Positions 46,548 through 56,008 of a stretch of 60,000 nt of DNA are shown here, piece after piece. Origin of the DNA: an uncultured Alphaproteobacteria bacterium (GTDB taxonomy: Bacteria; Pseudomonadota; Alphaproteobacteria; Rhodobacterales; Rhodobacteraceae). The notes beneath the pieces were generated by a model that saw only the letters and a program-made list of their open reading frames with translations, was not told the DNA's origin and searched no databases. Each line of letters begins with the position of its first letter. The stretch's first letter is position 1. Made by a program: the position numbers and the translations under genes. The stretch spans positions 1 to 60,000 of the forward strand of contig CACBRT010000001.1 in the NCBI GenBank assembly GCA_902541695.1, read 5' to 3'.

Positions 46548-47522
46548 TTATAAAATAATATCTGGTGGTGTATGACCATCAGAAAATGTTTGAATGTTTA
46601 CAATAACTTTTTCACCCATTTCAATTCTACCCTCTATTGTTGCTGAGCTCATATGAGGTAACATGAAAACATTATCTAATTCTTTGAGTCTTGGGTTTAT
46701 ATCGTTACCTTTTTCAAAAACATCTAATGCAGCTCCTGCTAATTGTCCGGATCTAAGCATTCTAGTTAAAGCATTTTCGTCTATCAATTCTCCTCTAGCT
46801 GTATTTATAATATAAGCTGTTTTTTTCATTAATTTTAATCTTCTGGCATTTATTAAATGAAAAGTTGAAGGTGTGTGAGGCGCATTTATGGATAACAAAT
46901 CAATCCTAGCTAACATCTGATCTAAGCTTTCCCAATAAGTTGCCTCTAAACTTTCTTCTAATTTAATTGGTAACCTATTTCTATTATGATAATGAATCTG
47001 GATACCAAAAGCTTTTGCACGTTTAGCAATTGCTTGACCTATCCTTCCCATTCCTAATATTCCAAGTCTTTTTCCATATATTCTATGGCCTAATAATGCA
47101 TTTGGTGCCCATCCATCCCATTGGTCATCTTCTAGTTTTTTTACACCTTCTTTTATTCGACGTGGGACGCTAAGTATAAGAGCCATTGCCATATCAGCTG
47201 TATCTTCAGTGAGAACATTTGGTGTATTAGTAACTGTGATCCCTTTTTGGAGAGCTTTTGAAACATCTATGTGATCGAATCCAACTCCATAATTTGCAAT
47301 TAATTTTAAATTCTTTCCTGCTTCATTAATTAATTCTTTATCAACTTTGTCACCAATAGTCGGTACCAATACGTCACAATCTTTCATTGCTTTAGCAAGT
47401 TCCTTTCTCGATAATGGGTAAGGTGAATTAGAAAGATTTACATCAAATAATTCTTTCATCCTGGTTTCAACAGGTTCCGGTAATTGTCTAGTTACCCTAA
47501 CTTTAAATTGTTTACTATTCAT
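46548..47522 (-). CDS. D-isomer-specific 2-hydroxyacid dehydrogenase
   Basis: 324 residues. NAD-binding LGILGMGRIGQAIAKRAKAF at about residues 150-170, catalytic Arg in INTARGELIDE, Glu in ALDVFE and His in LPHMSSAT. Similar to glyoxylate/hydroxypyruvate reductases (GyaR/GhrB). Interconverts 2-keto and D-2-hydroxy acids such as glyoxylate/glycolate. Two-base gap from the convergent moeB-like gene. Confidence 0.9.
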   Translation of the reverse strand: MNSKQFKVRVTRQLPEPVETRMKELFDVNLSNSPYPLSRKELAKAMKDCDVLVPTIGDKVDKELINEAGKNLKLIANYGVGFDHIDVSKALQKGITVTNTPNVLTEDTADMAMALILSVPRRIKEGVKKLEDDQWDGWAPNALLGHRIYGKRLGILGMGRIGQAIAKRAKAFGIQIHYHNRNRLPIKLEESLEATYWESLDQMLARIDLLSINAPHTPSTFHLINARRLKLMKKTAYIINTARGELIDENALTRMLRSGQLAGAALDVFEKGNDINPRLKELDNVFMLPHMSSATIEGRIEMGEKVIVNIQTFSDGHTPPDIIL

Positions 47523-47589
47523 GATATTTTTTCTTTAATAAGTTATCATCTATTAGATTAATAACCAAAATATAAAGTTTAAAACAAAA

Positions 47590-48075
47590 ATGCAAAAATT
47601 TACTTTATTCTTAACTTTAATATTTTTTATTCTTCAAAAAAGCATAATTTTTTCTCAGGATAAAAATGAATTAGGAAAAGTAACTGGATTAGAAATTCCA
47701 AGGTTTGTTTCGTTAAAAAAAAGTAAAACTTTTTTAAGAAGGGGTCCTGGTAAATCATATAAAATTGATTGGATTTTAGAAAGAAATAGTTATCCCTTGA
47801 AAATTATTGCAGAACATAATCATTGGAGACAAGTAATTGATTTTCAAGGTGACGGAGGTTGGGTTTATTTTAGGTTATTATCAGGTAAAAGAACTATTAT
47901 CGTCAAAAAAGATAATATTTTTTTAAAAAAAACATCAGAAAAGAATTCAAATCCAATAGCTATCTTAAAATATGGTGTTATAGGGGAATTAATTAACAAT
48001 AATAATGGAGTATGCAATGTTCGATTTAAAGATTTAAGAGGATGGATATCCAAAGATGACATCTGGGGCTGTTAA
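47590..48075 (+). CDS. SH3-domain (SH3_4/DUF1058) exported protein
   Basis: 161 residues. Signal peptide (MQKFTLFLTLIFFILQ, then a cut near Ser-Gln). Two SH3-like repeats: SLKKSKTFLRRGPGKSYKIDW and a second from about residue 95 (KKDNIFLKKTSEKNSNP), with RQVIDFQGDGGWVYFR and FKDLRGWISKDDIWGC. Typical of alphaproteobacterial SH3_4 proteins, exported and possibly bound to peptidoglycan. Divergent from the hydroxyacid dehydrogenase; converges with the response regulator. Confidence 0.88.
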   Translation: MQKFTLFLTLIFFILQKSIIFSQDKNELGKVTGLEIPRFVSLKKSKTFLRRGPGKSYKIDWILERNSYPLKIIAEHNHWRQVIDFQGDGGWVYFRLLSGKRTIIVKKDNIFLKKTSEKNSNPIAILKYGVIGELINNNNGVCNVRFKDLRGWISKDDIWGC

Positions 48076-48081
48076 AATTAT

Positions 48082-48816
48082 TTAGTCTGGGACTAACATA
48101 TATCCTACACTTCTAACAGTTCTTAAGTATCTTGGTGATTTAGGGTTTTTTTCGATTTTTTTTCTTAATCTATTAATATTAACATCAACTGCTCTTTCTC
48201 TTTCTAGTTCTTTAATTGTATCATTTTTTCTAAAATTTCCTTTTTCTCTAAAATCACAAAATAATTCTAAGGCTAATTTTTGTCTTGGAACTGGTTTATT
48301 AATAGAATTTGAAAGCCTATTCATTAAGATTCTTTCTGCTCTAGTTAATGAAATTATATTATCTCCATTTGATAATTCTTGCCTTTTATTATCATACTTC
48401 AAATTTCCAATGTTAATATTTTCATTTGACTTTTTTCTTTCAAAATTTTTGATTCTTTTAAAAATACTTTCCATTCTCAAAATTAATTCTCTTGGTTCGA
48501 ATGGCTTTGAAATATAATCATCAGCACCTGTCTCTAATCCAATAATTCTATCTGAGGTTTCTTTTCTAGCTGTTAAAATTATTATTGGAGTCTGAAATTT
48601 ATCTGATAATTTTTTTGTTAAGCTTAGTCCGTCTTCTACAGGCATCATTACATCTAATATAAAAAGATCAAAATTGATCAATTTTGTAAATTTGTATGCT
48701 TCAGCAGCACTACTTGCTGTAGATACTAAAAAATTATTGTTTCTTAAATATTTTTGAATTAACTTTCTAATTCTTATGTCATCATCGACAACTAATATAT
48801 GTTTTTTTTCTACCAA
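48082..48816 (-). CDS. OmpR/PhoB-family response regulator (PetR-like)
   Basis: 244 residues from TTG. Receiver domain 1-~120: ILVVDDD (Asp12/13 acidic pair), phospho-acceptor Asp55 in LFILDVMMP, Thr-Ala in ILTARK, Lys in YISKPF. C-terminal winged helix with LTRAERILMNRL and DVNINRLRKKIE followed by YLRTVRSVGYML. No histidine kinase nearby. It lies head-to-head with ilvE, an arrangement that recalls petR loci in Rhodobacter relatives, so PetR is a possible identity. Confidence 0.92.
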   Translation of the reverse strand: MVEKKHILVVDDDIRIRKLIQKYLRNNNFLVSTASSAAEAYKFTKLINFDLFILDVMMPVEDGLSLTKKLSDKFQTPIIILTARKETSDRIIGLETGADDYISKPFEPRELILRMESIFKRIKNFERKKSNENINIGNLKYDNKRQELSNGDNIISLTRAERILMNRLSNSINKPVPRQKLALELFCDFREKGNFRKNDTIKELERERAVDVNINRLRKKIEKNPKSPRYLRTVRSVGYMLVPD

Positions 48817-48974
48817 TTCACTTTACTCTATATTGAAATTTATTCGAATATATAATTTTACTATTTATCCATCATTTTTTTCTTTATTTTTAATTAAGTT
48901 TTTTTGATTTAAATTGATCATAATAATTGTTAAGATATAACATCTTTTATAATTCAAAAAAAGAAGGAATGCTT

Positions 48975-49844
48975 ATGCAAAAAGCTTATGATGATAGAGA
49001 CGGGCACATATGGATGGATGGTAATTTATTGCCTTGGAGAAATGCTAATGTTCACATTTTAACTCATGCTTTACATTATGGTTCTTCAGTTTTTGAAGGT
49101 GAAAGAGCTTATAATGGGAAAATATTCAAAAGTCGTCAACATTCTGAGAGATTAATTAAATCAGGCAATTACATTGATGTGCCAGTTCCTTACAATGTAG
49201 ATGAAATAGAAAAAGCAAAAGAACTTCTTTTGAAAGATTCAGGCTTAAAGGAAGCATATATACGAGCAATCTGCTGGCGTGGGTCTGGAGAAGATATGGG
49301 GGTAGCATCCAAGAAAAATAAGGTTAAAATGGCGATAGCTATTTGGGAATGGGGTGCCTATTATGGCGAGGCAAAAACAAAGGGTGCTAAATTAGATATT
49401 TCCAATTGGAAAAGGCCAAGTCCAGAAACAATTCCGTCTTTTGCAAAAGCGGCTGGTCTGTATATGATATGCAGTATGTCAAAACATTCGGCTGAAGCAA
49501 AAGGTTGTTCTGACTCGTTGATGAAGGATTATAGAGGATATGTTGCCGAGGCAACTGGAGCAAATATCTTCTTTCTGAAAAACGGTGAAATTCACACTCC
49601 TTTACCAGATTGTTTTTTGAATGGAATCACCAGACAAACAATAATTCAAATACTTAGAAGTAAAGGTTTAAAAGTTATTGAACGTCATATTGAGATTGCA
49701 GAATTGGAAGATTTTGAACAATGTTGGTTGACGGGAACTGCAGCAGAGGTTACGCCAGTAGGTAAAATTGGAGATTTTAATTTTGAAGTAGGAAACTTTG
49801 TAAAAGATTTAATATCAAGTTATGAAAAAGTTGTAAGAGAATGA
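48975..49844 (+). CDS. ilvE: Branched-chain amino acid aminotransferase (class IV)
   Basis: 289 residues from ATG 48975, which has AGAAGGA 7 bases before; longer in-frame starts at 48927 or 48969 have a worse site. Fold-type IV PLP enzyme: ILTHALHYGSSVFEGERAY, RAICWRGSGEDMG, and EATGANIFFLK with the LNGITRQTII loop near the end, plus the WLTGTAAEVTPVG motif. Transaminates Leu, Ile and Val keto acids. Divergent from the response regulator. Confidence 0.92.
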   Translation: MQKAYDDRDGHIWMDGNLLPWRNANVHILTHALHYGSSVFEGERAYNGKIFKSRQHSERLIKSGNYIDVPVPYNVDEIEKAKELLLKDSGLKEAYIRAICWRGSGEDMGVASKKNKVKMAIAIWEWGAYYGEAKTKGAKLDISNWKRPSPETIPSFAKAAGLYMICSMSKHSAEAKGCSDSLMKDYRGYVAEATGANIFFLKNGEIHTPLPDCFLNGITRQTIIQILRSKGLKVIERHIEIAELEDFEQCWLTGTAAEVTPVGKIGDFNFEVGNFVKDLISSYEKVVRE

Positions 49845-49906
49845 TGAACTACTGAATTTTTTGGGCCTATAAATTATAACATTTATTAAGGAGAGGTTTT
49901 TTTAAA

Positions 49907-50263
49907 TTGAAAATGCCAACCACTAATTTTAAGAAAGGTATAAGCAATTCAAAAGATTTATTAATGGATATTGTCACATTTCTTGAAGATGAAAAACTTT
50001 TTGATATAGTAAACATATGTCTTCATGAGAAATCTCAAGAAGCAGATTTTATGGTTATATCTTCCGGAAGTTCTTCAAGACAAGTATCTTCAACATCCGA
50101 AAAACTGCTAAATCATCTGAAAATCAATTATGGTATAATATCAAAAGTTGAAGGTCTAGAAAATGCAAACTGGGTATTAATTGATTCAGGTGATATTCTT
50201 ATTAATATATTTAAACCAGAAGTCAGAGATTATTATCAGTTAGAAAAAATGTGGTTAGTTTAA
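49907..50263 (+). CDS. rsfS: Ribosome silencing factor RsfS
   Basis: 118 residues from TTG at 49907, chosen because AAGGAGAGG lies 9 bases before; an ATG two codons in is 15 bases away. Iojap domain: DIVTFLEDEKLFDIVNICL, ADFMVISSGSSSRQVSS, GLENANWVLIDSGDILINIF followed by the acidic end. Binds uL14 and blocks subunit joining. First gene of the conserved block rsfS-rlmH-gpmI-ctpA-rppH. Confidence 0.94.
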   Translation: MKMPTTNFKKGISNSKDLLMDIVTFLEDEKLFDIVNICLHEKSQEADFMVISSGSSSRQVSSTSEKLLNHLKINYGIISKVEGLENANWVLIDSGDILINIFKPEVRDYYQLEKMWLV

Positions 50264-50288
50264 TTAATCTCAAAGCGATATACGAAAT

Positions 50289-50759
50289 ATGAATATAACA
50301 ATTATAGCTGTTGGACGTATTGGTAACTCCTTTGAAGCTGAGCTTGTAAACAGATATTGTAATCGTTTTAATAAGTTAAATAAACTATTAGGTTTGAATC
50401 CTTTACAAATTATTGAAGTTGACGATAAAAAGTTTAAGACCAAGACTTTACAAGGAAAAAAAATATCAGAAATTATTAAAAAAAATTTAAATCTAGTAAT
50501 TTGGGATTCAAATGGAAAAATGATGTCATCAGAAGATTTTACTAAGTTTTTAACGATACAACGTGATACTGGTGTAAAAAATCTTTTTTTTGTAATTGGA
50601 GGAGCATTTGGATTGTGTAGTAGTCTTTATAAAAAAGATATTAAAATTTTTTCACTAGGGAAAATGATTTGGCCGCATCTTCTAGCAAGGGCTATGCTTA
50701 CAGAACAAATTTATAGATCAGCTTCAATTATGTTGGGTAATCCGTATCATAAAAGTTGA
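50289..50759 (+). CDS. rlmH: 23S rRNA pseudouridine-1915 N3-methyltransferase RlmH
   Basis: 156 residues of the SPOUT fold: ITIIAVGRIGNSFEAELV start, LFFVIGGAFGL (SAM-binding knot), and HLLARAMLTEQIYRSASIM followed by GNPYHK at the C-terminus, which is the RlmH signature. Methylates m3Psi1915 in helix 69. Follows rsfS by 25 bases as in most alphaproteobacteria. Confidence 0.97.
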   Translation: MNITIIAVGRIGNSFEAELVNRYCNRFNKLNKLLGLNPLQIIEVDDKKFKTKTLQGKKISEIIKKNLNLVIWDSNGKMMSSEDFTKFLTIQRDTGVKNLFFVIGGAFGLCSSLYKKDIKIFSLGKMIWPHLLARAMLTEQIYRSASIMLGNPYHKS

Positions 50760-50781
50760 TGTTAAAATAAAGAACTGAAAA

Positions 50782-52326
50782 ATGATGATTAAAAAACCCT
50801 CCCCAACGATATTGTGTATTTTGGATGGATGGGGAAATTCTACTCAAACTAAAGGAAATGCTGTTAAATTAGCAAAATTACCTAATTTTAACAAACTTGT
50901 TAAATATAACTCAAATGCAAGTATTATTACGTATGGTCCATCTGTAGGGTTACCAGAAAATCAGGTAGGTAATTCTGAAGTAGGACATATGAATTTAGGC
51001 GCAGGTAGGAAGGTACAAATGGATTTACCAAGAATAAATCAAGCCTTCAAAAATAATTTTTTAGATAAAGACCAAAACTTTTTTTTAAACATGAAAAAAA
51101 TTTTAAATGAAGGGGGGTATATACACATCATCGGATTATGTTCAGAAGGAGGGGTTCATAGTCACCAAAATCATATTTTTGAATTAATCAAATACTTAAA
51201 AAAATTAAATTTAAAAGTTTTTTTGCACATGATTTTAGATGGTAGAGATACAACACCTAAAAATGCAGAAAATACACTTTATGAAATAAGAAAAATTTTT
51301 GGAAATTTTAACATTATTTCTTCAATTTCAGGCAGATTCTATGCAATGGATAGAGATCAAAGGTGGAAGAGAACTCAACAATTTTATAAAATGATTGTTA
51401 ATAAAGAAGGTGAAATATTTGATAATCCTTTATTGTTTATTAGGGAACAATACAATAAAAAAATAACTGATGAATTTGTCAAACCCTCGATTTCCACTAA
51501 TTACACAGGAATAAATATTAAAAAAGATGGTATTATATTTATGAATTTTCGTTCGGATAGAATGAGACAAATTTGTTCAGCTTTATGTGATGAAAATTTT
51601 GATCATTTTTTCACAAAAGAAAAGCCTCTATTTAATTCAGCGCACAGTTTGGTTTCATACTCAAAATCCCTTGATAAATATATATTAAACCTATTTACAA
51701 AGGTTAATATTAAAAATACAGTTGGCGAAGTTATATCCAAAATGGGTTTGAAGCAACTAAGATTAGCTGAAACTGAAAAATATGCACATGTCACATATTT
51801 TTTTAACTGCGGATATGAAAAAGAATTCCCTGGAGAGGATAGAATTCTTATTCAAAGTCCTAAAGTGATGACGTATGATTTAAAGCCAAAAATGTCGATT
51901 AAAAAAGTCACTGATACTTTAATTGAAGCTGTCATTCTAAATAAGTATGATTTCATAGTCGTTAATTTTGCAAATCCAGATATGGTAGGACATACTGGAA
52001 ATTTAAAGGCTGCAATTAAAGCATGTGAATCAGTAGATACTAGTTTAGGAAAAATACTTAAAGCTTTAAAAAAAGTAAAATTTAATATGTTAATTGTGGC
52101 TGATCACGGTAATTGTGAAGAAATGATTAATCTTAAAACAAACCAACCACATACTGCGCATACATTAAACCCAGTCCCAATAATTTTACTCTCTAAAAAA
52201 ACAAACATAGAACTTAATGATGGAATTTTATCAGATATTGCCCCCACTATTTTAGATTTAATTGGTATAAACAAGCCAAAAGAAATGACAGGTGTTTCAT
52301 TAATAAAAAAAATAAAGATAAATTAA
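50782..52326 (+). CDS. gpmI: 2,3-bisphosphoglycerate-independent phosphoglycerate mutase
   Basis: 514 residues. Alkaline-phosphatase-superfamily metal site: LDGWG at the start with Asp, VGNSEVGHMNLGAGR with catalytic Ser, DGRDTTP, SGRFYAMDRD, FANPDMVGHTG and VADHGNCEEM. Interconverts 3- and 2-phosphoglycerate using manganese. Full length. Usually followed by envC in alphaproteobacteria, but here ctpA follows. Confidence 0.96.
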   Translation: MMIKKPSPTILCILDGWGNSTQTKGNAVKLAKLPNFNKLVKYNSNASIITYGPSVGLPENQVGNSEVGHMNLGAGRKVQMDLPRINQAFKNNFLDKDQNFFLNMKKILNEGGYIHIIGLCSEGGVHSHQNHIFELIKYLKKLNLKVFLHMILDGRDTTPKNAENTLYEIRKIFGNFNIISSISGRFYAMDRDQRWKRTQQFYKMIVNKEGEIFDNPLLFIREQYNKKITDEFVKPSISTNYTGINIKKDGIIFMNFRSDRMRQICSALCDENFDHFFTKEKPLFNSAHSLVSYSKSLDKYILNLFTKVNIKNTVGEVISKMGLKQLRLAETEKYAHVTYFFNCGYEKEFPGEDRILIQSPKVMTYDLKPKMSIKKVTDTLIEAVILNKYDFIVVNFANPDMVGHTGNLKAAIKACESVDTSLGKILKALKKVKFNMLIVADHGNCEEMINLKTNQPHTAHTLNPVPIILLSKKTNIELNDGILSDIAPTILDLIGINKPKEMTGVSLIKKIKIN

Positions 52327-52414
52327 ATTATTGACTTGTAAACTTTATATTTGGATTTTAATCACTAGTTCTATTATAGGATAAATTAAATAAATTAAAT
52401 CAAAAAGGACAATT

Positions 52415-53758
52415 ATGAAACGTAGTTTGATAGTATTAATTATTGGATTTTTTGCTGGAGGAATTTTTTTCAATTTTATTGATAAAAATCCGTTAATGGC
52501 TCAGGCTAATAGCGATTCTGAAGACAGAAACTCTGTATATCAACAACTAAATCTATTTGGAGAAGTTTTTGATAGAATTAGATCTAGTTATGTAGAAAAT
52601 GTTGACAGTTCTGATTTAATTTCAGCAGCAATAAGAGGAATGTTAACTTCCCTTGATCCTCATTCTGGATATATGCCACCAGAAAGTTTTGAAGATATGC
52701 AAGTAGATACAAAGGGAGCATTTGGTGGCTTAGGGATTGAAGTAACTCAGGAAGATGGTTTTGTAAAAGTTGTTGCACCGATGGATGGAACGCCTGCTGC
52801 AGATGCTGGGATTCAATCAGGTGACTTTATAACTCATGTAGATGGTGAAGCTATCTTAGGTCTTACTTTATCAGAAGCTGTTGACAAAATGAGAGGTCCA
52901 GTTGGATCTGAAGTTTCATTAACAATTGTTAGAAATTTAGATGAAGAACCCTTTGATATTCAGATAGTGAGAGATGTAATAAAACTAACTGCTGCTAGGG
53001 TAAGATTAGAAGATGACGTAATTATTATAAGAGTTACCACTTTTAATGAACAAACCACTCCAAATATCAAAAAAGGAATTAGGGATAAAATAGAAGAACT
53101 TAAAGGGGAAGAGAATGTATCTGGCTTTATTATTGATTTAAGAAATAACCCAGGTGGATTGCTTTCAGAAGCTATTTCAGTCTCTGATATGTTTTTAAAT
53201 CAAGGAGAAATTGTTTCAACAAGAGGTAGAAATAATGGACAAGCAAAACGATATAGTGCTTCAAAAGGTGATTTAGCACTCAATAAACCTATAGTAGTTT
53301 TAATTAACGGAGGTTCTGCCTCAGCTTCTGAGATTGTTGCTGGAGCATTACAAGATCATAAAAGAGCAGTTATACTTGGAACTAAAAGCTTTGGTAAGGG
53401 GTCCGTTCAATCAGTAATACCATTGGGTGAAAATGGTGCAATGAGATTAACAACAGCCAGATATTACACTCCTGCAGGTAGATCTATTCAAGCACTTGGA
53501 GTTGTTCCTGATATTATCGTGGAACAGCTTCCAAGACTTGACAAAAAGAAAGAGACAGAACAAAGATCTGGAAGAATCACTGAAGCAGATTTGAGAGGTG
53601 CCTTATTAAATGATCGCCTATCTGATGAGGAAAAAGAGCTTTTAGCAAAAGAACAAGAGATTCAATTAAAAAAATCTCAGAGAAGAAAAATTGATTATCA
53701 ACTTTCTTTTGCTTTAGATGTGTTATCAGGTCTTAATATATACGGAGGAAGTAATTGA
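52415..53758 (+). CDS. ctpA: Carboxyl-terminal processing protease, S41 family
   Basis: 447 residues with an N-terminal signal or anchor (MKRSLIVLIIGFFAGGIFFNF), a PDZ domain (about 95-175; GGLGIEVTQEDGFVKVV), and the S41 core. Catalytic pair is Ser303 in SASASE (301-306) and Lys328 in SFGKGSVQS; the 25-residue spacing matches E. coli Tsp. The region INGGSASASEIVAGALQD is typical. Trims periplasmic proteins, often involved with peptidoglycan hydrolase control. Overlaps rppH by 4 bases. Confidence 0.95.
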   Translation: MKRSLIVLIIGFFAGGIFFNFIDKNPLMAQANSDSEDRNSVYQQLNLFGEVFDRIRSSYVENVDSSDLISAAIRGMLTSLDPHSGYMPPESFEDMQVDTKGAFGGLGIEVTQEDGFVKVVAPMDGTPAADAGIQSGDFITHVDGEAILGLTLSEAVDKMRGPVGSEVSLTIVRNLDEEPFDIQIVRDVIKLTAARVRLEDDVIIIRVTTFNEQTTPNIKKGIRDKIEELKGEENVSGFIIDLRNNPGGLLSEAISVSDMFLNQGEIVSTRGRNNGQAKRYSASKGDLALNKPIVVLINGGSASASEIVAGALQDHKRAVILGTKSFGKGSVQSVIPLGENGAMRLTTARYYTPAGRSIQALGVVPDIIVEQLPRLDKKKETEQRSGRITEADLRGALLNDRLSDEEKELLAKEQEIQLKKSQRRKIDYQLSFALDVLSGLNIYGGSN

Positions 53759-54234
53759 TTGAAAATGATTTAGCTTATAGACCGTGTGTAGGTATCGTTT
53801 TAATTAAGAAAGGAAAAATTTTTGCAGGCCAGAGATTAGATTATAAATCTAGTGCCTGGCAAATGCCTCAAGGTGGAATTGAAGATAATGAGTCGCCAAA
53901 AGATGCCGCATTTAGAGAATTAAAAGAAGAAACTGGGATAAAAAAAAAGCATATTAAAATTATTTTAGAATCAAAGAACTGGCTAAGATATGATTTACCT
54001 GAAGAGTTAATTTCAAAGCTTTGGAATGGAAAATTTGTAGGTCAAAAGCAAAAATGGTTTGCAATGGAATTCTTTGGATCAGACACTGACATAAATATAA
54101 ATACAAAGTTTCCAGAATTTTCACAGTGGAAATGGATGACTGCAGACCAATTAATAAATAGTATCGTTCCATTTAAAAAAAATGTTTACAAAAAAATACT
54201 TACAAAATTTTCGGCTAAACTTGAATTAAGATAA
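53755..54234 (+). CDS. rppH: RNA pyrophosphohydrolase RppH
   Basis: 159 residues from TTG overlapping the ctpA stop (GTAATTGATT). NUDIX box GGIEDNESPKDAAFREL followed by KEETGI is complete, and YRPCVGIVLIKKGKIFAGQR is the RppH N-terminus; C-terminal KKNVYKKILTKF is typical. Removes pyrophosphate from mRNA 5' ends, starting decay. Converges with the DUF1285 gene and overlaps it by 9 bases at the 3' end. Confidence 0.94.
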   Translation: MIENDLAYRPCVGIVLIKKGKIFAGQRLDYKSSAWQMPQGGIEDNESPKDAAFRELKEETGIKKKHIKIILESKNWLRYDLPEELISKLWNGKFVGQKQKWFAMEFFGSDTDININTKFPEFSQWKWMTADQLINSIVPFKKNVYKKILTKFSAKLELR

Positions 54235-54837
54235 CTGTTTTTTTAAATCATCATCTGAAATAATTGGAAAAAAAACTTTATTTGAATAAATACCGAGGAA
54301 TTTTGAACCTTTAACGTTTGCATATTCAGCGATGTCTAATAGCCTATAAAAGCTCTTCCTATCAATTTTTGCCTCTATATTGTCTCTGACTAAAATATAA
54401 GGTGAAGGCTCTTGAGTTTCAGGATTAAAGATTATTCGAAAGGGATTGGTATTACTTAGAATTACTGTTTCTTCAATGTTCGTATGAAAAACTAGATATG
54501 ACTTTTCATCTTCTATTATTCTTTCAAAATCATTTGCTATAAAAGGAACATCGTCAACTTTTATACCTACTTTTTCAATGGGAGTTATTAAAAAGTATTT
54601 ATCTTTTTCTTTAATTAAGATACTAGAGAAAAGTTTTACTATTTGATGTCTTCCTATGGGTGATCCACAATAAAACCAAGTACCATCACTAGCAATTCTC
54701 ATATCAATGTCACCACAATATTGTGGATTCCAATTTTTAATTTTTCTTTTTATAGAATTTGGTGGTTTATTTAATATTTTTTTTAAAAAATCACTTTGAT
54801 AACTAATGCTAGCATTATTATTCAGAGTATCTTCCAT
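54226..54837 (-). CDS. DUF1285 family protein
   Basis: 203 residues. PFAM DUF1285 pattern: CGDIDMRIASDGTWFYCGSP near residue 40 followed by IGRHQIVKLFSSIL, TPIEKVGIKVDDVPF, and NPFRIIFN with the late FYRLLDIA. Family members are proteobacterial and function is unknown. Follows lldD by 12 bases, so it is in that transcript. Confidence 0.86.
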   Translation of the reverse strand: MEDTLNNNASISYQSDFLKKILNKPPNSIKRKIKNWNPQYCGDIDMRIASDGTWFYCGSPIGRHQIVKLFSSILIKEKDKYFLITPIEKVGIKVDDVPFIANDFERIIEDEKSYLVFHTNIEETVILSNTNPFRIIFNPETQEPSPYILVRDNIEAKIDRKSFYRLLDIAEYANVKGSKFLGIYSNKVFFPIISDDDLKKQLS

Positions 54838-54849
54838 GTAATCAAATTA

Positions 54850-55998
54850 TTATCTTATTCTTAAATTATTTCTCGATAAATCACTGATTTTTTTACAACC
54901 CATCAGTTTCATATCTCTTTCCAATTCATTTTTCATTATTAATAAAGCTTTTTCAACACCTTTCTGACCAGCTGCAGCTAATGCATAGAGATACATTCTT
55001 CCACCAGAACATGCTTTGGCACCAATTGAAAGAGCTTTAAGTACATGTGTACCTCTTTTAATACCACCTTCACATATCACATCAATTTTATCTCCCACAG
55101 CATCTACTATTTCTTTAAGTTGATCAAAAGGAGCTCTTGATCCATCAAGTTGCCGTCCCCCATGGTTTGATACAATTATTGCAGAGCATCCAATATCAAC
55201 TGCTTTTTTCGCATCTTCAACGCTCATCACGCCTTTCAAAGCAAAATGCCCTCCCCACTTTGAATTAAGATTTTCTGCATCTTTCCAACTCATATTTTGA
55301 TCAAGCATAGTTGAGAAATATTCACCTATAGATGTAACAGTATTAGTCCCCTCTTTTACATAATTTTGGAGATGAGGTAATTCAAATGGTGTACTTGTGA
55401 TATGGTTAATAAACCATGATGGCTTTAAAGCAAATTCCATCATGCTTTGAAATGTTAACTTTGGTGGTATTGTAAATCCAGTTCGTAGATCTCTCTCCCT
55501 GTTTCCACCAGTTATAGTGTCTACAGTAAGTGCCAAAACGTCAAATTTTGCATTTTTAGCTCTATCGATTAAATCTGAGTTTAAAGCGCGATCTTTATGA
55601 AAATAGAATTGAAACATTTTAGGAGAATTACTTATTTTTTGAATTTCTTCTACACTTACTGTACTTAACGAAGAAACACCAAACATAGTTCCAAACTTGC
55701 TAGCTGCTTTAGCTACTGCTCGTTCTCCTTGATAATGAAATAGTCTTTGCACTGCGGTTGGTGCACAATATACTGGTAAGCTTATTTTTTTACCAAATAC
55801 TGTTGTAGATAAATCAATATCTTTTACACCTCTTAATACATTAGGCACTAAGTCAATTTCATCATAAGACTCAGTATTTCTTTTGTAAGTAACTTCGTCA
55901 TCAGCTGCACCATCAATATAGTTGAAAATAGGTGAAGGTAGTTTTTTTTTAGCTAAGAATCTGAAATCACTAATATTATGACAGTCGTTAATTTTCAT
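54850..55998 (-). CDS. lldD: FMN-dependent alpha-hydroxy acid oxidase (L-lactate dehydrogenase-like)
   Basis: 382 residues. N-terminal DFRFLAKKKLPSPIFNYIDGAADDE, FMN-binding PTAVQRLF, LALTVDTITGGNRERD, and catalytic SNHGGRQLDGSRAPFD with the active His; also GGIKRGTHVLKALS. The family oxidises L-lactate, glycolate or mandelate to keto acids. Membrane-linked lactate dehydrogenase is the common assignment; glycolate oxidase is possible. Lies 10 bases after rpmJ. Confidence 0.9.
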   Translation of the reverse strand: MKINDCHNISDFRFLAKKKLPSPIFNYIDGAADDEVTYKRNTESYDEIDLVPNVLRGVKDIDLSTTVFGKKISLPVYCAPTAVQRLFHYQGERAVAKAASKFGTMFGVSSLSTVSVEEIQKISNSPKMFQFYFHKDRALNSDLIDRAKNAKFDVLALTVDTITGGNRERDLRTGFTIPPKLTFQSMMEFALKPSWFINHITSTPFELPHLQNYVKEGTNTVTSIGEYFSTMLDQNMSWKDAENLNSKWGGHFALKGVMSVEDAKKAVDIGCSAIIVSNHGGRQLDGSRAPFDQLKEIVDAVGDKIDVICEGGIKRGTHVLKALSIGAKACSGGRMYLYALAAAGQKGVEKALLIMKNELERDMKLMGCKKISDLSRNNLRIR

Positions 55999-56008
55999 AA
56001 AGAATTTA

